Positions 1 to 11,974 of a DNA stretch of 64,000 nt are shown piece after piece. Every line of letters starts with the position of its first letter. The stretch's first letter is position 1. The position numbers and the translations under genes are program-made. Source of the stretch: Adineta steineri (Eukaryota > Rotifera > Eurotatoria > Adinetida > Adinetidae); contig CAJNOI010000184.1 of NCBI GenBank assembly GCA_905250115.1, positions 62,001 through 126,000 on the forward strand, in the 5' to 3' direction. Below the pieces are notes generated by a model, which made no database searches, had not been told where the DNA came from, and saw only the letters and a list, made by a program, of their open reading frames with translations.

Positions 1-1
1 T

Positions 2-298
2 CAGTATAGAGAACGAATTGATTTAGTATTTGTACATTATGTATTTGGTGTTGGTTCATATGTTGCCAAACAAAATGTGAATGATCAATGTCTTCATGAT
101 AATACAGAAGATGAGCAGCTTTCGATTGAAGCTGAAGAGAATGCTTGTGTGACACACACTGATAGTGTGAATGAAGGTGAAATGGAACTTGCTCAAATAT
201 CATCATTAGAGAGTCAAATGATTGAAGAGAAAGCTAAGCAATTAAATGATATTTATTTTTCACAAACAATAAGTATTTATGTACAAAACGACAATTAA
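2..298 (+). CDS. 3' end of an unidentified protein-coding gene
   Basis: An open frame runs in from the left edge and stops at TAA 296-298, giving about 98 codons. It may begin inside an exon upstream of the window. The visible protein starts with a hydrophobic/aromatic stretch (VFVHYVFGVGSYVAK) and continues into an acidic Glu/Asp-rich tail that ends IYVQNDN. I recognise no domain. The stop is followed by an AT-rich 3' region. Only the terminal part is seen, so function cannot be assigned; the open frame and coding-like composition support a real 3' exon. Confidence 0.5.
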   Translation, partial: QYRERIDLVFVHYVFGVGSYVAKQNVNDQCLHDNTEDEQLSIEAEENACVTHTDSVNEGEMELAQISSLESQMIEEKAKQLNDIYFSQTISIYVQNDN

Positions 299-1438
299 TT
301 AAACTATTTATCAGCTTATGTAATCTCATTTTTAACTTATCTAAAACAAAGTATTCAGAGTTCTTTCATTTTCTTGTTATTTCTTGTTTACAAAAAAAAA
401 TAAAATAAATATATCAAAATATATATAAAGTCTAGTTTTTATAATAAAGATAAATGTAAATGAAGAATAATCTATATGATAACAAGAAAATATATTTGTA
501 CATTTCATTAATATCTTGTGTTTATTAACTTTTATCTTTTAAAAAAGAGGGGTGTGGGTGTTGATGATGTTAACAGAAGATACACCCTTTCTACATTATA
601 ACTATTCGGTATTTTTACTTTTGGACAAAGTAGGAAGAATTATTGATGATGAATAATAAATTCTTAGAGCTTTTGTTTGATATTTTATTATTCGAAACTT
701 AATAACAAAGAAATCTTGTCAAAGTGTTGACATATAACTTTTTTAGATTCACACAAAAGGATGTTTAATTTAAACAAAAAAAAATGTGAATAATTTCATT
801 GAATATTAAATGTCATATAAAAAAAATACGAAGTGATATACTTTTACATCATTGTGTATTAAAATTTATCTCTTCTCAGTATTTTCAATTTTTGAATTAT
901 TTTCATTCCAAGCGCCCAGAAAACTTCCTTTTGAAATCGTTGTTCACCTACAGTATATTGTGATTAAGAATTCATCGTCTCTACTCGAATAATATCTACA
1001 AGAGGTACATTTTATTCTATTAAATTTATATGTTTAGTCAGCTGAAAACGTAGAAGCGAAGAAAAATATTATCATTCTGCAAGAGATGCGTGTATAATAT
1101 TGTTATTTTTGTTAGATTTAACGATAATAAATGTAATATAGAATAGAAAAAAACAAAAAGAATGATGATGACCATGATAAAATTACATGACATTTGAAAT
1201 AGTCCTCTATGATAGACAAGCAACTGACAGTTTATAAAATGGGTAATAGAAAAAAGTACATTAAATTAAGGTTTATGGAAAATGTTTTTTTTCTCTCAAT
1301 ATGCTCTCATCTTGTTTTTTAAATATTATATAAGCGATTCTGAAAATAGCGTCTTGTACTATTAATCTTTTATGGGGCATATATTCTATCGTGAGAAAAA
1401 TAACATGTGTTTAATATCTATATATTTAATTGTTTTCA
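299..1438. other. Intergenic region, no gene seen
   Basis: AT-rich stretch between the partial gene and the amylase. The only open frame (minus strand, 1038-1223) is low-complexity and hydrophobic and shows no family features. A pyrimidine-rich splice acceptor (tgttttcag, ending at 1439) closes the stretch 27 nt before the amylase ATG. Confidence 0.6.
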
Positions 1439-1466
1439 GTTGATATCAGTTAGGTTTGCGAACGTA

Positions 1467-4415
1467 ATGCAGTTCTTATATACTGTACTTGTCGTTGCTT
1501 TTATTTATTTTAGTAAGATCGTCTATGGGTGTGATAAAGACCCACATCAAGGAGTATTGGTTATTGCTGCTGGATCTTTCCTGTCGGCAAGTAGTGAGCA
1601 AGGTGTTAATTGGTCACCATCAGAAATAAAAGGTCAAATGACATTCAATCAAGGTACTTGTCAATATGAAAAAGTAATTGAAGGTTTACCAGCAAATACA
1701 AACTATGATTGGAAAGTTGCCTTCAATGGAAATTGGGGTGGAGATAAAGGATGTAATAATGGTGGTAATTGTCAATTTAATAGCGGTTCGTCAGGTGCAG
1801 TTCTTCTCATCTATAATCCTTATACTGGACAATTGACAACACGTCCTCTTAGTAGTGGTCAAACGATAAATCCAAGTGTTACAACTACTGCATCACCATT
1901 ATCATGTTCAAATCCATACAAAGGTCGAATAGTTCGTGCATCAGGTGATTATCAAACAGACTTAGGTAGTACTGCTCCATGGCTTGCAACAGAAGCAAAT
2001 AGTTTAATGACATTTGATGAAACAGCTTGTATTTATTTTCTTATTCTTTCTGGTTTAAAACCAGATAAATTCTATGAATGGAAAATAACATTTGATAATG
2101 CATGGTCTGGTAGTATTGGTTGTGGAAATGGTGGTAATTGTAAATTTTCAACAAGTGGTGCTGGTACAGTTAAACTTGAATTTGAACCTAATACAAAACA
2201 ATTAACATTTCGTCCTCTTCCAACAATTTGTGGTAATGGACAATGTGAATTAGGTGAAACATGTCGAACATGTTTAGTTGATTGTGGTGAATGTCCACCA
2301 GCTGTATGTGGTGATGGTACATGTGACGATAGTGAATCATGTAGTTCATGTCAGAATGATTGTGGTAAATGTCCAGTATGCGGTGATGGTATATGTGCAT
2401 CGAATGAAAATCATCAAACATGTTCTCAAGATTGTCCTAATGAATTACCTGGATGTGAAATATTTCGAGAAGAAAGCTGTCAAAGTGGTTCACAATTTCA
2501 AGCAAATGCAGGTTCAGATGCAAAACGTTGGCAAACACCAGTACCTGGTACAAATGGTTATCAATCATCCTATCAAGATTATCATACACTTGTTGGTTAT
2601 GCTGATATTATTTATACAAATAGTGATCGTCAATCAGCTGATGTTTGTCTTGAAACAAAACATCGTTATGCTAGTACAATAACATTACATTATTTCTTTG
2701 ATGGTATTGCTCAAACAACGAAATGTAAACGTTTTACAACTTCCTACACAGGTATATTAGAAGTGATAGTGAAAGGAAGTGATGGATCAACATTACAATT
2801 ACCTGATGTTGATTTTGCTTGGAATGCAAAACCAATTGCTAGTCGATCAGGTGATTATCGTAATGGACAAAAAGGTGCTGTAGCAGAAATGTTCGGTTGG
2901 CAACATAAAGATATAAAAGAAGAATGTGAATTTCTTGGTAAAGCTGGTTATTTAGGTGTAAAACTTTTTCCTGTACATGAACAATTAATGTCAACACAAC
3001 CATTTGAAAATGCAATGAATCCATGGTATTTCATGTAAGAATATTTTTGTATAATTTTCTTCATAATATAAAGAATATTCTTCTATATGTAATTATTAGG
3101 TATCAACCAATATCATATAATTTAGATGGTCGAATGGGTACACGTGAAGAATTACGTGATTTAATTCAAACATGTCGTGGATATGGTGTTCGAGTATATA
3201 TTGATGCAGTTCTTAATCATTTTACTGGAGCTGGTAATGATATGAATCAACATCGTAATCCTAATGGTTGTGTAAAATGGGGTAATAAAACAAGTAGTGC
3301 ACCCGTAGAACGACAATCACCCTATTATACAGGTGCTTATACCTATCAATATAATCCAAACACGGGTAAAGCTCCAGCAAATGAATTTCCTGGTGCTGCT
3401 ATTGGTCCTGAAGATTTTCATTGTGATCGTGTACTTGGTTCATGGTCTGATTTATTTATTTTAAATAATGGTTGGCTTGTTGGTCTTACTGATCTTGATA
3501 CATCAAGAGAAACTGTACGTGAACGACAAGCAGCATATCTTGTTGATATGTTAAGTTTAGGTGCTAGTGGTTTTCGTATTGATGCAGCTAAACATATGTC
3601 ACCTGAAGATATTTCTGCAATCATGAAAAAAGTTCAAACAAAAATGGGTGGAAAATTACCAGATGATTTCTTTGTTTGGCTTGAAGTTCTTACAGGTAAA
3701 AGAAATTATTGTTACATTGATAATATCTAATTATTATTTGATAAAAAAAAGGTGGAGAAGCTGGTGTTATATGGCAAGGACCCTCATGGTATGGTACTAT
3801 GTTTGAAAATATTCTTAAAAAAGACCTTGGTTCAGATTCTGAAGTCAATAAAATCAAAGTCAACTTTTCTTTAATTCATTTCTTCTTAGAAATCTTTAAT
3901 TTTTTTTATAGATGTGGGATGGTCTTTATCCAAAAGAACCACAAAATAATCCAACAGTTTCTCGTCATCGTGTAGTTATTCAAAATGATGATCATGATCA
4001 ACAAAATCCCGGTTCAAGTAGTCGTGATATGGCTAATTTTGGTTGTGTTCTTGTTAAAAATTGTCCTGTTGGAGAACATCGTAATTTTGAAATTCGTCTT
4101 TTTACAGATCCAAATGGTGTTACTAATAACAATGATGATTGGCCTATTCGATTTATTCTCTCATCTTATTATCATACTCATGGTGATCTTGGAATTCCCG
4201 ATGGAAAATCATCATGTGATCTATGTACTACAACATGTGAAACATGTCGTTCATCAGTACCTTATATAAAAGCATACGATCGTATGGCATGTGCCTATAC
4301 AGGTAGTGGTTATACTCGCACACATCGAGATATAGCTGTAATCAATGCGATGCGCGCGTGGATGAAACTGGCACCTGTATCTGGATCATCTTTGGGTATT
4401 GCACATTGTGCATAG
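1467..4415 (+). CDS. Secreted modular alpha-amylase (GH13) with two starch-binding-like modules and Cys-rich repeats
   Basis: Four exons: 1467-3034, 3100-3695, 3752-3858, 3912-4415; 924 aa. The start at 1467 gives a signal peptide (MQFLYTVLVVAFIYF, cleavage near residue 21); the longer open frame crosses a splice acceptor. Order: two tandem pullulanase X25/starch-binding-like beta modules (about 23-128 and 146-251, each with a GNGGNC turn), three CGxGxC..C..C..DCG repeats (about 254-325), a linker domain, then the GH13 barrel from about 464. Catalytic motifs are intact: DAVLNHFTG, GFRIDAAKH (nucleophile D684), WLEV (acid/base E718) and NDDHD (D786). It should hydrolyse alpha-1,4-glucans outside the cell, probably in food digestion. 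AATAAA signals follow the stop near 4479-4495. The modular layout resembles microbial enzymes more than typical animal amylase. Confidence 0.9.
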
Positions 4416-4816
4416 ATGGAGTTTACACATATTGAATCTTGTATTTTTCGTTTATTCAATATATATATTGAAAACAATCTAATAAAACATAATAAAATCT
4501 CTCTCTTTACCTATATATATTTATGCATGCTTTTGGCGATTTTTTTTTAACTATATATCAATTTAAATAGATTTATTTGAGGGTTATTAATCATAGATAA
4601 AACAATTGATTATCACTCTTTTTTCTCATTGGTAGTTTATAATTCTAATGGTACTGCACGGATTTAAACAGAATGACTCATAATCAAGTAGTTTCTTTGC
4701 TTGTCATACTGTTATTTAAATTTCTCATAAGTTCTTTTTTTTCTTTATCTTCTCTTCAAATAAAAAATGTATATTTATAGTTCAGTGATAAATGTAAAAT
4801 AAATTACTCATTTGTT
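4416..4816. other. Intergenic region between amylase and BROX
   Basis: About 400 nt of AT-rich sequence with AATAAA-type polyadenylation signals near its start. No open frame with family features was found. It ends in the pyrimidine-rich acceptor in front of the BROX start. Confidence 0.6.
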
Positions 4817-4832
4817 TTTTCTTCACCTACAG
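4817..4832 (+). promoter_or_regulatory. Splice acceptor directly abutting the BROX ATG
   Basis: A tttcttcacctacag acceptor ends exactly one base before ATG 4833. No coding donor partner is seen upstream. It is either the 3' end of a 5'UTR intron or a spliced-leader trans-splice site. Confidence 0.5.
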
Positions 4833-6580
4833 ATGCAGACTGTAAATCACTGGTTTCATCGAAATCCTTTAAAATCAACGGCTATTGTGTCGTTTGATCA
4901 TCGTACATCACCATCAAATACTGATGCTATGCAGATATGCCAGTAAAAATAAAATTTAATAATTTATTTTATTTTTTAATTGTGTTGTTTTTTTTCTTCT
5001 TCAAGTCAATTACGTCAGCTACGTCTTGAACTTTTACAATCAATATGTAATCCAATGCTTGAAACTGTTAATATTCGAGATACATTTGATAAATATATTT
5101 CTTTATTAACTGGTTTTATTACTCCACCAGAAGGTGGTACGGATGATTCAAAATTACGATATACAACAAAATTCTATTGGAGTGATTCATTAACAAAAAC
5201 GGATACTATAACGTAGGAATAAAAGAAATGTTTTATTTCGATTTTGAATCCAATATTAATTCTAGAGATGTTCAAGATGCACAATTTGAAATCTGTTGTA
5301 TGACCTTGAATATTGCAATGTGGTATACAAAACATGCTGCATATGTTGCATCAAAAAGTAGCACGTAAGTTATATTAAAAATAAAATCTTCATTATTTTA
5401 ATTTATATTTTGTATATAGACCTAGCGATAAAGATGCACTTGATATACATAAATCACTTCGAACTGCTGCTGGGATGTTTAAACATGTGATGGTTAGTTT
5501 CTTTTTTTTCGACATATATTAAATATATATTTATAAAATAAAAATGAATAGGATGTTGAAGTTCGAAAATTACATGATGTTAAATTACCAGCTTGTTCGG
5601 ATGTTAATGACAAAGTTCTTGCTGCATATTATTATAGCTGTTTAGGAGAATTTCATGAAGTTACGGTAGCACGAGCAATGAATGCTAAACAAGATAGTGC
5701 ACTTATTTCGAGTATTAGTAATCAAATTGCACAATATTTCGAAATGGGAGGTAAAGAAAATTGAATATATTTATTATTCGTATTATATATTTAATTGATA
5801 TATTTAGGTCAACAATTATCATCATTAGATGAAAAAAATGTTGGACAATGGCGTATGTATTTTGGTCTAAAATCAAAATTTTATTTAGCTGAAGTAAGAT
5901 TGAATGAGAAAATTAATTAAATGGCAATATATTATTTAGGCACGTGCTTATCAAGCATTAGATTTTCTTAAGAAAAATGATGCACCAAATGCTCTTAAAG
6001 CTGCTGAAGAAGCAAGCAAAGGTAAACAAAATTTTTTTTGATTATTTGTTATTTCATTAACCATAATTAAATCTTTATAGTTCAACAACAAGCTGCTAGT
6101 TTTTGTGAACAATATTCTAAAACAAAAGGCGCTGGTTCACCACAACGTCATCCATTTTTTCTTCAACTTGATTCATTGATTCGTCGTGTTCAATCAACAG
6201 TTGAATTCGAAAATAATGTCATGTTAGTTATTTTACAATTAAAATGAATATACATTTTATATCTATTTTTAGTCATCATAAAAGAGCAGCAGCTGAATTA
6301 TTACCACTTGATACAAATCCAACACATGGCATCTTGCCTGCTGAAGAGTATATTCCAGCTAAATTAAATTCTCTTTTTACTCCTGATGCATATCGAGCAT
6401 TTGACATTGGCCGAAATGTTGGCAAAGTAAACAAAATCTTTACTCTTTGTAACAAATTTAATATCTTTCATTCTCTAGCCATATAAAGAAGATAAACATG
6501 CACGTGATGTAAAAGAAGTTCGAGAAATGCCCATACCACAAGGAATGCCAACATCTGATAGTGCTTGTACAATCGCTTAA
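4833..6580 (+). CDS. BROX: BROX, BRO1-domain protein with C-terminal CAAX box
   Basis: Ten exons: 4833-4942, 5006-5212, 5266-5364, 5420-5492, 5552-5750, 5808-5893, 5940-6021, 6081-6222, 6273-6426, 6479-6580; 417 aa, close to the human length of about 411. The N-terminus HWFHRNPLKST and internal KLRYTTKFYWSD, HKSLRTAAGMFKH and EVTVARAM follow BROX through the BRO1 domain, which in this family binds ESCRT-III CHMP4 tails. The protein ends CTIA, a CAAX farnesylation box, which is diagnostic of BROX versus Alix/HD-PTP. Expected role: membrane-anchored ESCRT-III partner at endosomes and the nuclear envelope. Convergent with the RNF19-like gene, 157 nt apart. Confidence 0.93.
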
Positions 6581-6737
6581 AATCAATTCAAACATGTACA
6601 TTAATTACAATCTTTCTATATATTATTTTTTTTCTATTCATTGTTCGTTCTTATATTTAACATTTTATGCGTATTCAATAAAAATAATATTAACAACAGA
6701 AAAAAAAGAAAACAAAGACTTTTTTTTTCTCTCTCTC

Positions 6738-8902
6738 TCAAAAATTCGCTGTTATATATCTTCTTGGCATATAAAAATAAATAAAAAAGATTAATAATGG
6801 TATACCAATAAGTAAACCAAGTAATAAAATAAATGGTGTTATTATAAATGTACTTAGAAATACGAATATACAAAGAATAAACCGACGAATTGAACCGATG
6901 TCAGTTTCAATGGAATGTTGATAAAATTTTCTTGTTATTATTATTGGTAATAATATTAATAATATTGGTATAGCTAAAACTATTAATAATATTGCTAGAA
7001 CTGGAGTTATTATCCATGAAAGTATTAAAAATAAAATTGATTTACGTCTTGACCAACGTTTTTTACCATAAAATGTACAACCGGTTGGTGTTATAAAATG
7101 TAAATTATCAACTTCTTTCATACATAACCAACAAAATTCACATGTACAAATGGCACAACGTATATGATTACATGAGCCATCATTTAATTTTTCTATTGGA
7201 CTTTTACCTAAAAATTAAACGACAATTATTCAGACTAAAGTTTCTACGTACATTTGTACTCAAAAAAAAATGAACTAGAAAAGTGCAAGGAAGTGCGTTT
7301 CTAATTGGTTATATGATATACTGCGAACGTAATTTAACTACGATCACACTCAACAAAAAAACATGAGTGTTTATTGCTCAATAGTGTCTAACGTATAAAT
7401 ATATGATTGACATCCATGCATGGAATTTTATTATTTGCTGATAGTCAAAAATTATACTTCGAGGTAAACCTGTTCTTTTATATATATACATATATTCTTA
7501 TAAATAACAAAAAAGGATTAGTTGACTTGATCAAATAGAAATTTCATTTGTCTTTAAAAGCTTCATATATATGGCTAAACTATTTTTAAATTAAATTTTC
7601 GAAGAATTCAAGTTTTATATCTGATAACAAGTCATCATGACAAAAAAAAATAGTACGCCTACTAAGAAGAAAAAAAAACGACACTGAAAAATTATCCTTG
7701 AAAACAAGACATGAATCGATTCATATTTCTCGCACACTATAATTCAATACCTGTTTTTTGTCAAATTATTATTATTAAAAGTGACAAATAGGAAGACGTA
7801 CAATTCTTTTTTACTAAATCTCTATAATTAACTGAATTATACCTCGTAAAAAATGATAAACACAGTATTTGTTTTGATATAAAAAAAAGAAACTTACAAC
7901 GTGGACATGAGCGAATATTTCCTCCACTTGCAGATGATTTCATAAGCATTTCAAGTGTAGGATCTTGAGCAGCACGTTGAGCAGATGCAAGATCACATGT
8001 TAAATTTGGATGCCATATTTGTGAACAACGTTGACAAAATGGTCTTTTACAAAGTGGACAATCATATTTACTTGCTTTACGTGCATTTTCAACCAAAACA
8101 GCAAAATTACAATTTGGATAACTAATTTAAATATACATAGAGAGAGAAAAAGAAAAGAATTAACTACATACGGACACCATCTTGTATCAGGCATTTTTTG
8201 TAAAACACGTCTTAACATAAATGTTTCATAACGTTCATATAATTCAATATCATTTACTAATCGTTTTATATCATTTGGATGTATAGTTTGTTTACAATCA
8301 CTATGTGGACATTCTAATGATGATGAACAACCATTACGTATTTTATCAACTAAATATAATTGTAGACATGATAAACAAAAATGATGTTTACACATTTGTA
8401 AATTTTCACAATCATTTGCTAAACAACATATTTCACATTCATTTGTATGATTATATAAATTTGTTATTGTTGTTATCATTGAATTAGGATAATTTTCATC
8501 AGTTAAATTTGATGAATTCGTATCATGTATAGCTGGTAAAACTGATGATTGTGATGTTACTGTTGATGGTACTAATGAATTCATATTAAAATTAACTGAC
8601 ATTCGACGAAAAAATGTTTGTGGAAGGATTTCATCCGTATTTGATATCGCATTAGCTGGACTTGTTATACGTTTAATAACATCGGTTGCTCGAATATCAA
8701 CCGATGATGATGAAGTTGATGTTTGTGAATTTGTACGTTGTGTAATACGTTGTGATGATGATACATCATCATCATTTGATGATAAATTTAATATTGTATG
8801 AACTACTTTTTGATTTTCATTTGTTGATGAATTATGTTCTGTTATTGGATGTATTCTATGATGTTTTTTTGTATTTGACGTAGATGTTTCACCAGCATAC
8901 AT
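6738..8902 (-). CDS. RNF19: RNF19-like RBR E3 ubiquitin ligase with two C-terminal membrane segments
   Basis: Three exons: 8902-8172, 8121-7898, 7207-6738; 474 aa. A Ser/Thr-rich disordered N-terminus (1-150) precedes RING1 ([20 protein letters not shown]), an IBR ([18 protein letters not shown]) and RING2 ([17 protein letters not shown]). RING2 carries the catalytic-type Cys of RBR ligases. The sequence after RING2, [15 protein letters not shown], matches the RNF19A/B (dorfin) signature and is followed by two long hydrophobic helices; the protein ends RRYITANF. Predicted ER/membrane-anchored ligase acting by a RING/HECT-hybrid thioester mechanism. Intron 2 (7208-7897, 690 nt) is about ten times the local norm and sits between the IBR and RING2. 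The true 5' end is uncertain because a gtaagt donor-like site lies just upstream of the ATG. Confidence 0.88.
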
Positions 8903-10194
8903 TATTAACTTACAAGAATGTTAAGGTAAACTGATGATAAAAAGTTTTTTTTACTGAATAGACGTAAATGAAACTAAAAGCATTCTGTATGCATGTTAAT
9001 CTAGAAAAGAAAAATATAGAAGAAGAAGAAAAACAACAAATTCTCAGTCTATCGTATTGTGCACGCACATGATGATGCAGAACAGATCTCTTCAAGTGTC
9101 GAAACAAGTTTTTCTTTTTCTACCTGAATCAGACGATTTTTATTTATATAACACGAAAACAGATTACACCATTTCTTTCTACATTTCTATTAAAGACAAG
9201 TAAATAAATATATATATCATCTTACCACACATGTATTCATATGCTCAATTAATCGTAATATATTGACAATAGAAATTATTAAAAGTCATCGTATATTTTT
9301 TGATATTTTTTTTCTTCTATTATATTTAAATTCAAGTAAAACTAAACTTGTATTGTTTCTTTTAACAATAGTGAATAAATAAATAAATAAATAAATAAAT
9401 ATATGGTTTTTTCTTTACTTCTTTCGTTACTACCTTTTTATATTCAACTAACAAGAAAACAAAAAAAAAACGACATCGTTGAAAAAGCGCGAATATAAAG
9501 AGTCGACGAAAAAAATGAGTTATAGCTGATTCATATATTTACATACTTTTACTACTTACCTTTCTTTCCTTTGTATTTCTTTTTACCTATATATATTATT
9601 TATTTAAGTCATCGCTTTGCGTCCCGACGATTATATATCGAACGATTAAAAGACTAATGTAGATCAACAACTTAATAGAATGTGTGTGATCTAGGATTTA
9701 CTTATAATATTCTACTAGTTCTCTCCCTTACTGTTGCCGAATTGTCGAACCTCTATTGTCAAGGACAAGAGACATCATAAATAAATATGTCTAGTCTCAA
9801 ATGTATACTCTCATCATTAACATCATTTTTTTTTCTTTCCGGTTTAATGAAAGGAGAAAAAAAAAGTCAACTAGACAATATGAAGACAATTGTCAAGAAA
9901 GTCAATATTAATATATACGTAATTTTCTCCATTAATATCTGACGTGTAAGTATAAAATAGTTATTGAAGACATCATGTTCATTCATGCATGACATAGGAC
10001 TGATGTTGTCCTCGTAATATCATCCAATACATATTGCATATAAAAAGAAATACAAAATAAATAAAATTTGATTAATAATAAATTAATATAGAAAAACCGA
10101 AAATGATTGAAAAAAAAATTTTTTTTATTTTATTTCATTCTACATATTATATTGACAAAAACTATTGAAAAAAAAACAATACACAGAATTAATA
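8903..10194. other. Intergenic region with a tetranucleotide microsatellite
   Basis: About 1.3 kb AT-rich spacer upstream of the RNF19-like gene and downstream of the hinderin-like gene. It holds the AAAT repeat listed separately and no convincing coding exon. The promoter of the RNF19-like gene is presumably at its left end. Confidence 0.6.
9373..9400. repeat. (AAAT)n microsatellite
   Basis: About seven uninterrupted copies of the tetranucleotide aaat/aata. Simple sequence in a non-coding spacer. Confidence 0.9.
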
Positions 10195-11830
10195 TTAACA
10201 AATAAAAAAGATATCTTTGAGAAGATTTTGTTCTTCGGAATCAGCTTTTGCATTTGAAGAATGATGATTATTATTGGTTCGAGATTTTTTATTTATTTGT
10301 AAATTTTTTGGTATCTGCTCATGTAATGATTCATTTAAAGATAATATTAATAGATCTTCATCATTGTTTGTCAAACTAGATCGTTGAGTTTGAATTGGAC
10401 GTGTTATTTGTTTCTCAGGAACTCTTGAAAAAAAAAGAAGAAATATGTATTAACAATGTAATTTTTAAAAAAATTTATTACCGAACAACTGATTTTGTTT
10501 GTTTAACAGGTGATGTTGCACTCTCTGTAACGGCTACTTTTGATTCATATTTCATTGGTGATGTAGCACGTGTTGTTGTTTGAGTAGGTTTCGTTGGTTG
10601 TTCGATTGATGAATTTATAGTTTTTTGGTGAAGTTCTTTTTCAAGTATTTGTTGCTAAAGAAACAAACGAAAAATAATTTTATTTAAATAAAAATTAGGT
10701 CAAACTTGTTTATAGAGTAATTCTAATTGTTTTTCCATCATCATTTGTTTTAATTGAAATTGTTCATTTAATATTGTATTTGTTGTACGTGGTGGTGGTG
10801 GTTGAACTATATCAGTACGTGAAGTTGTTGATTCTTTTGGCGAAAGTAAATCAATTGGTGTGGAAGACTAATGAATAAAAATAAATGAGTTTAGATTAGA
10901 CAAAAAAAAAATTCTACTCGTTGAGGATTTGGAAATTCCTGAGGTTTTGTTGATAATCGAGTTTTTTTTTCGAATTCATTTAAAATTACTTTCGTTTCAT
11001 TATAACGTGCGAGAAGTTCTAAATAGGAAAATAAAATATATTGAAAGATTCTTTGAAATTTTACTTTGATTATCTTTCATAAGTTTATCATGATCAGTTA
11101 ATAATGTTTTCATTTGTACTTCGAATAACTTTCGTTCTTGTTCAAGTTTATTCTCGATTAATTCTTTTTCATGACCAACACTAGAAAAACAACATAAAAA
11201 ATTATTTTACAAAAATATATTAAAATAATTTACCGAGCTAGTTCTTTGATTAAATTAGCAATTTTTAATTTATCTTCAGGACTTAATTCTTTTAGACCTT
11301 TCGATGATTGTATTGACATATCAGCAGAAGGTGGAGGAGCAGGTTGATCAACAAATCGAACAATATTTGTCGCACTTGGAGCCTATCAAATTGAAAAAAA
11401 CAATCTATTCAAGATGTTTATCATGATTTAAAAGACGTTTTTTTATAAAACTATCGCAACAGTAACAACACTATAATTTGGATGAGAACTTTGCGTCATA
11501 AGGTGAAAGTGTGGCAACGGTAGAATCTCTGTCTTAATGGACGCTCCTTTTAGTATCCGTAAATCAGTTAAGTATTCTTTATAGGTTATTTCAGAACAAC
11601 TAACCTTTGTTCGTGCTTTGTTCATCACAGACGGCGCAGTATTTTTATTCATTTTTATTGCTGGTGTTTGCGGATGTTGTGCTACTGGTTTCTGGATCAT
11701 AGGATTTTGCTCTATATTAAAACCAATAAGAAAATAATTTAAAAATAGATTATAGAATTTTACCAGCTGCATTTAACCAACGTATTCGAACTGGATGATC
11801 ACTAGGTGGTATAATATTCTCGTCAGTCAT
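10195..11830 (-). CDS. KIAA1328: Hinderin (KIAA1328)-like coiled-coil protein
   Basis: Eight exons on the minus strand: 11830-11764, 11711-11605, 11382-11234, 11180-11065, 11018-10918, 10867-10706, 10654-10482, 10423-10195; 367 aa (human protein about 577). After a disordered N-terminus, a SPEDKLKIANLIKELARV block (about residues 92-109) leads into a coiled coil of about 90 residues. A second short coiled coil (NEQFQLKQMMMEKQLELLYK) follows a Pro-rich linker, and the chain ends LLKDIFFIC. Both the IANLIKELA block and the terminal DIFF(I/F) peptide agree with hinderin as I recall it, in the right order. Hinderin is poorly characterised (reported SMC3 binding). Intron 2 (222 nt) contains an in-frame open extension that could be an alternative exon end. 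The ATG lies 145 nt downstream of the DNPEP stop on the same strand. Confidence 0.72.
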
Positions 11831-11852
11831 GATTTAATCTGAAATATCCCAC
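11831..11852 (-). promoter_or_regulatory. Orphan splice acceptor 8 nt upstream of the hinderin-like ATG
   Basis: Minus strand reads ggatatttcag (AG at 11840-11839), then 8 nt, then ATG. It lies in a 145-nt gap between two same-strand genes, leaving little room for a 5'UTR exon and its own promoter. This suits a trans-splice acceptor. Confidence 0.45.
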
Positions 11853-11974
11853 CCAAAAAAAAAAAGTCAAAAATCTTGTTTATAATCACGTGGTATGCTT
11901 AAAGAAAATCAAAGCTCTTGTTTATAATCACGTCATACGCTTAAATAAAATTTAAAAAAAAATCATTATATGAT

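Noticed and set aside
2188..2682. Overlapping frames on both strands within the amylase (2188-2421 minus, 2278-2682 plus)
   Set aside because: Shadows of the Cys-rich repeats of the amylase exon; His/Val-rich low-complexity translations with no features.
6561..6873. Plus and minus open frames in the gap between BROX and the RNF19-like gene
   Set aside because: Hydrophobic low-complexity translations of AT-rich 3' ends; the minus frame overlaps the last RNF19-like exon in another frame.
8910..9107. Minus-strand frame upstream of the RNF19-like start
   Set aside because: No domain, no similarity to RNF19 N-termini and no clean donor to join it in frame.
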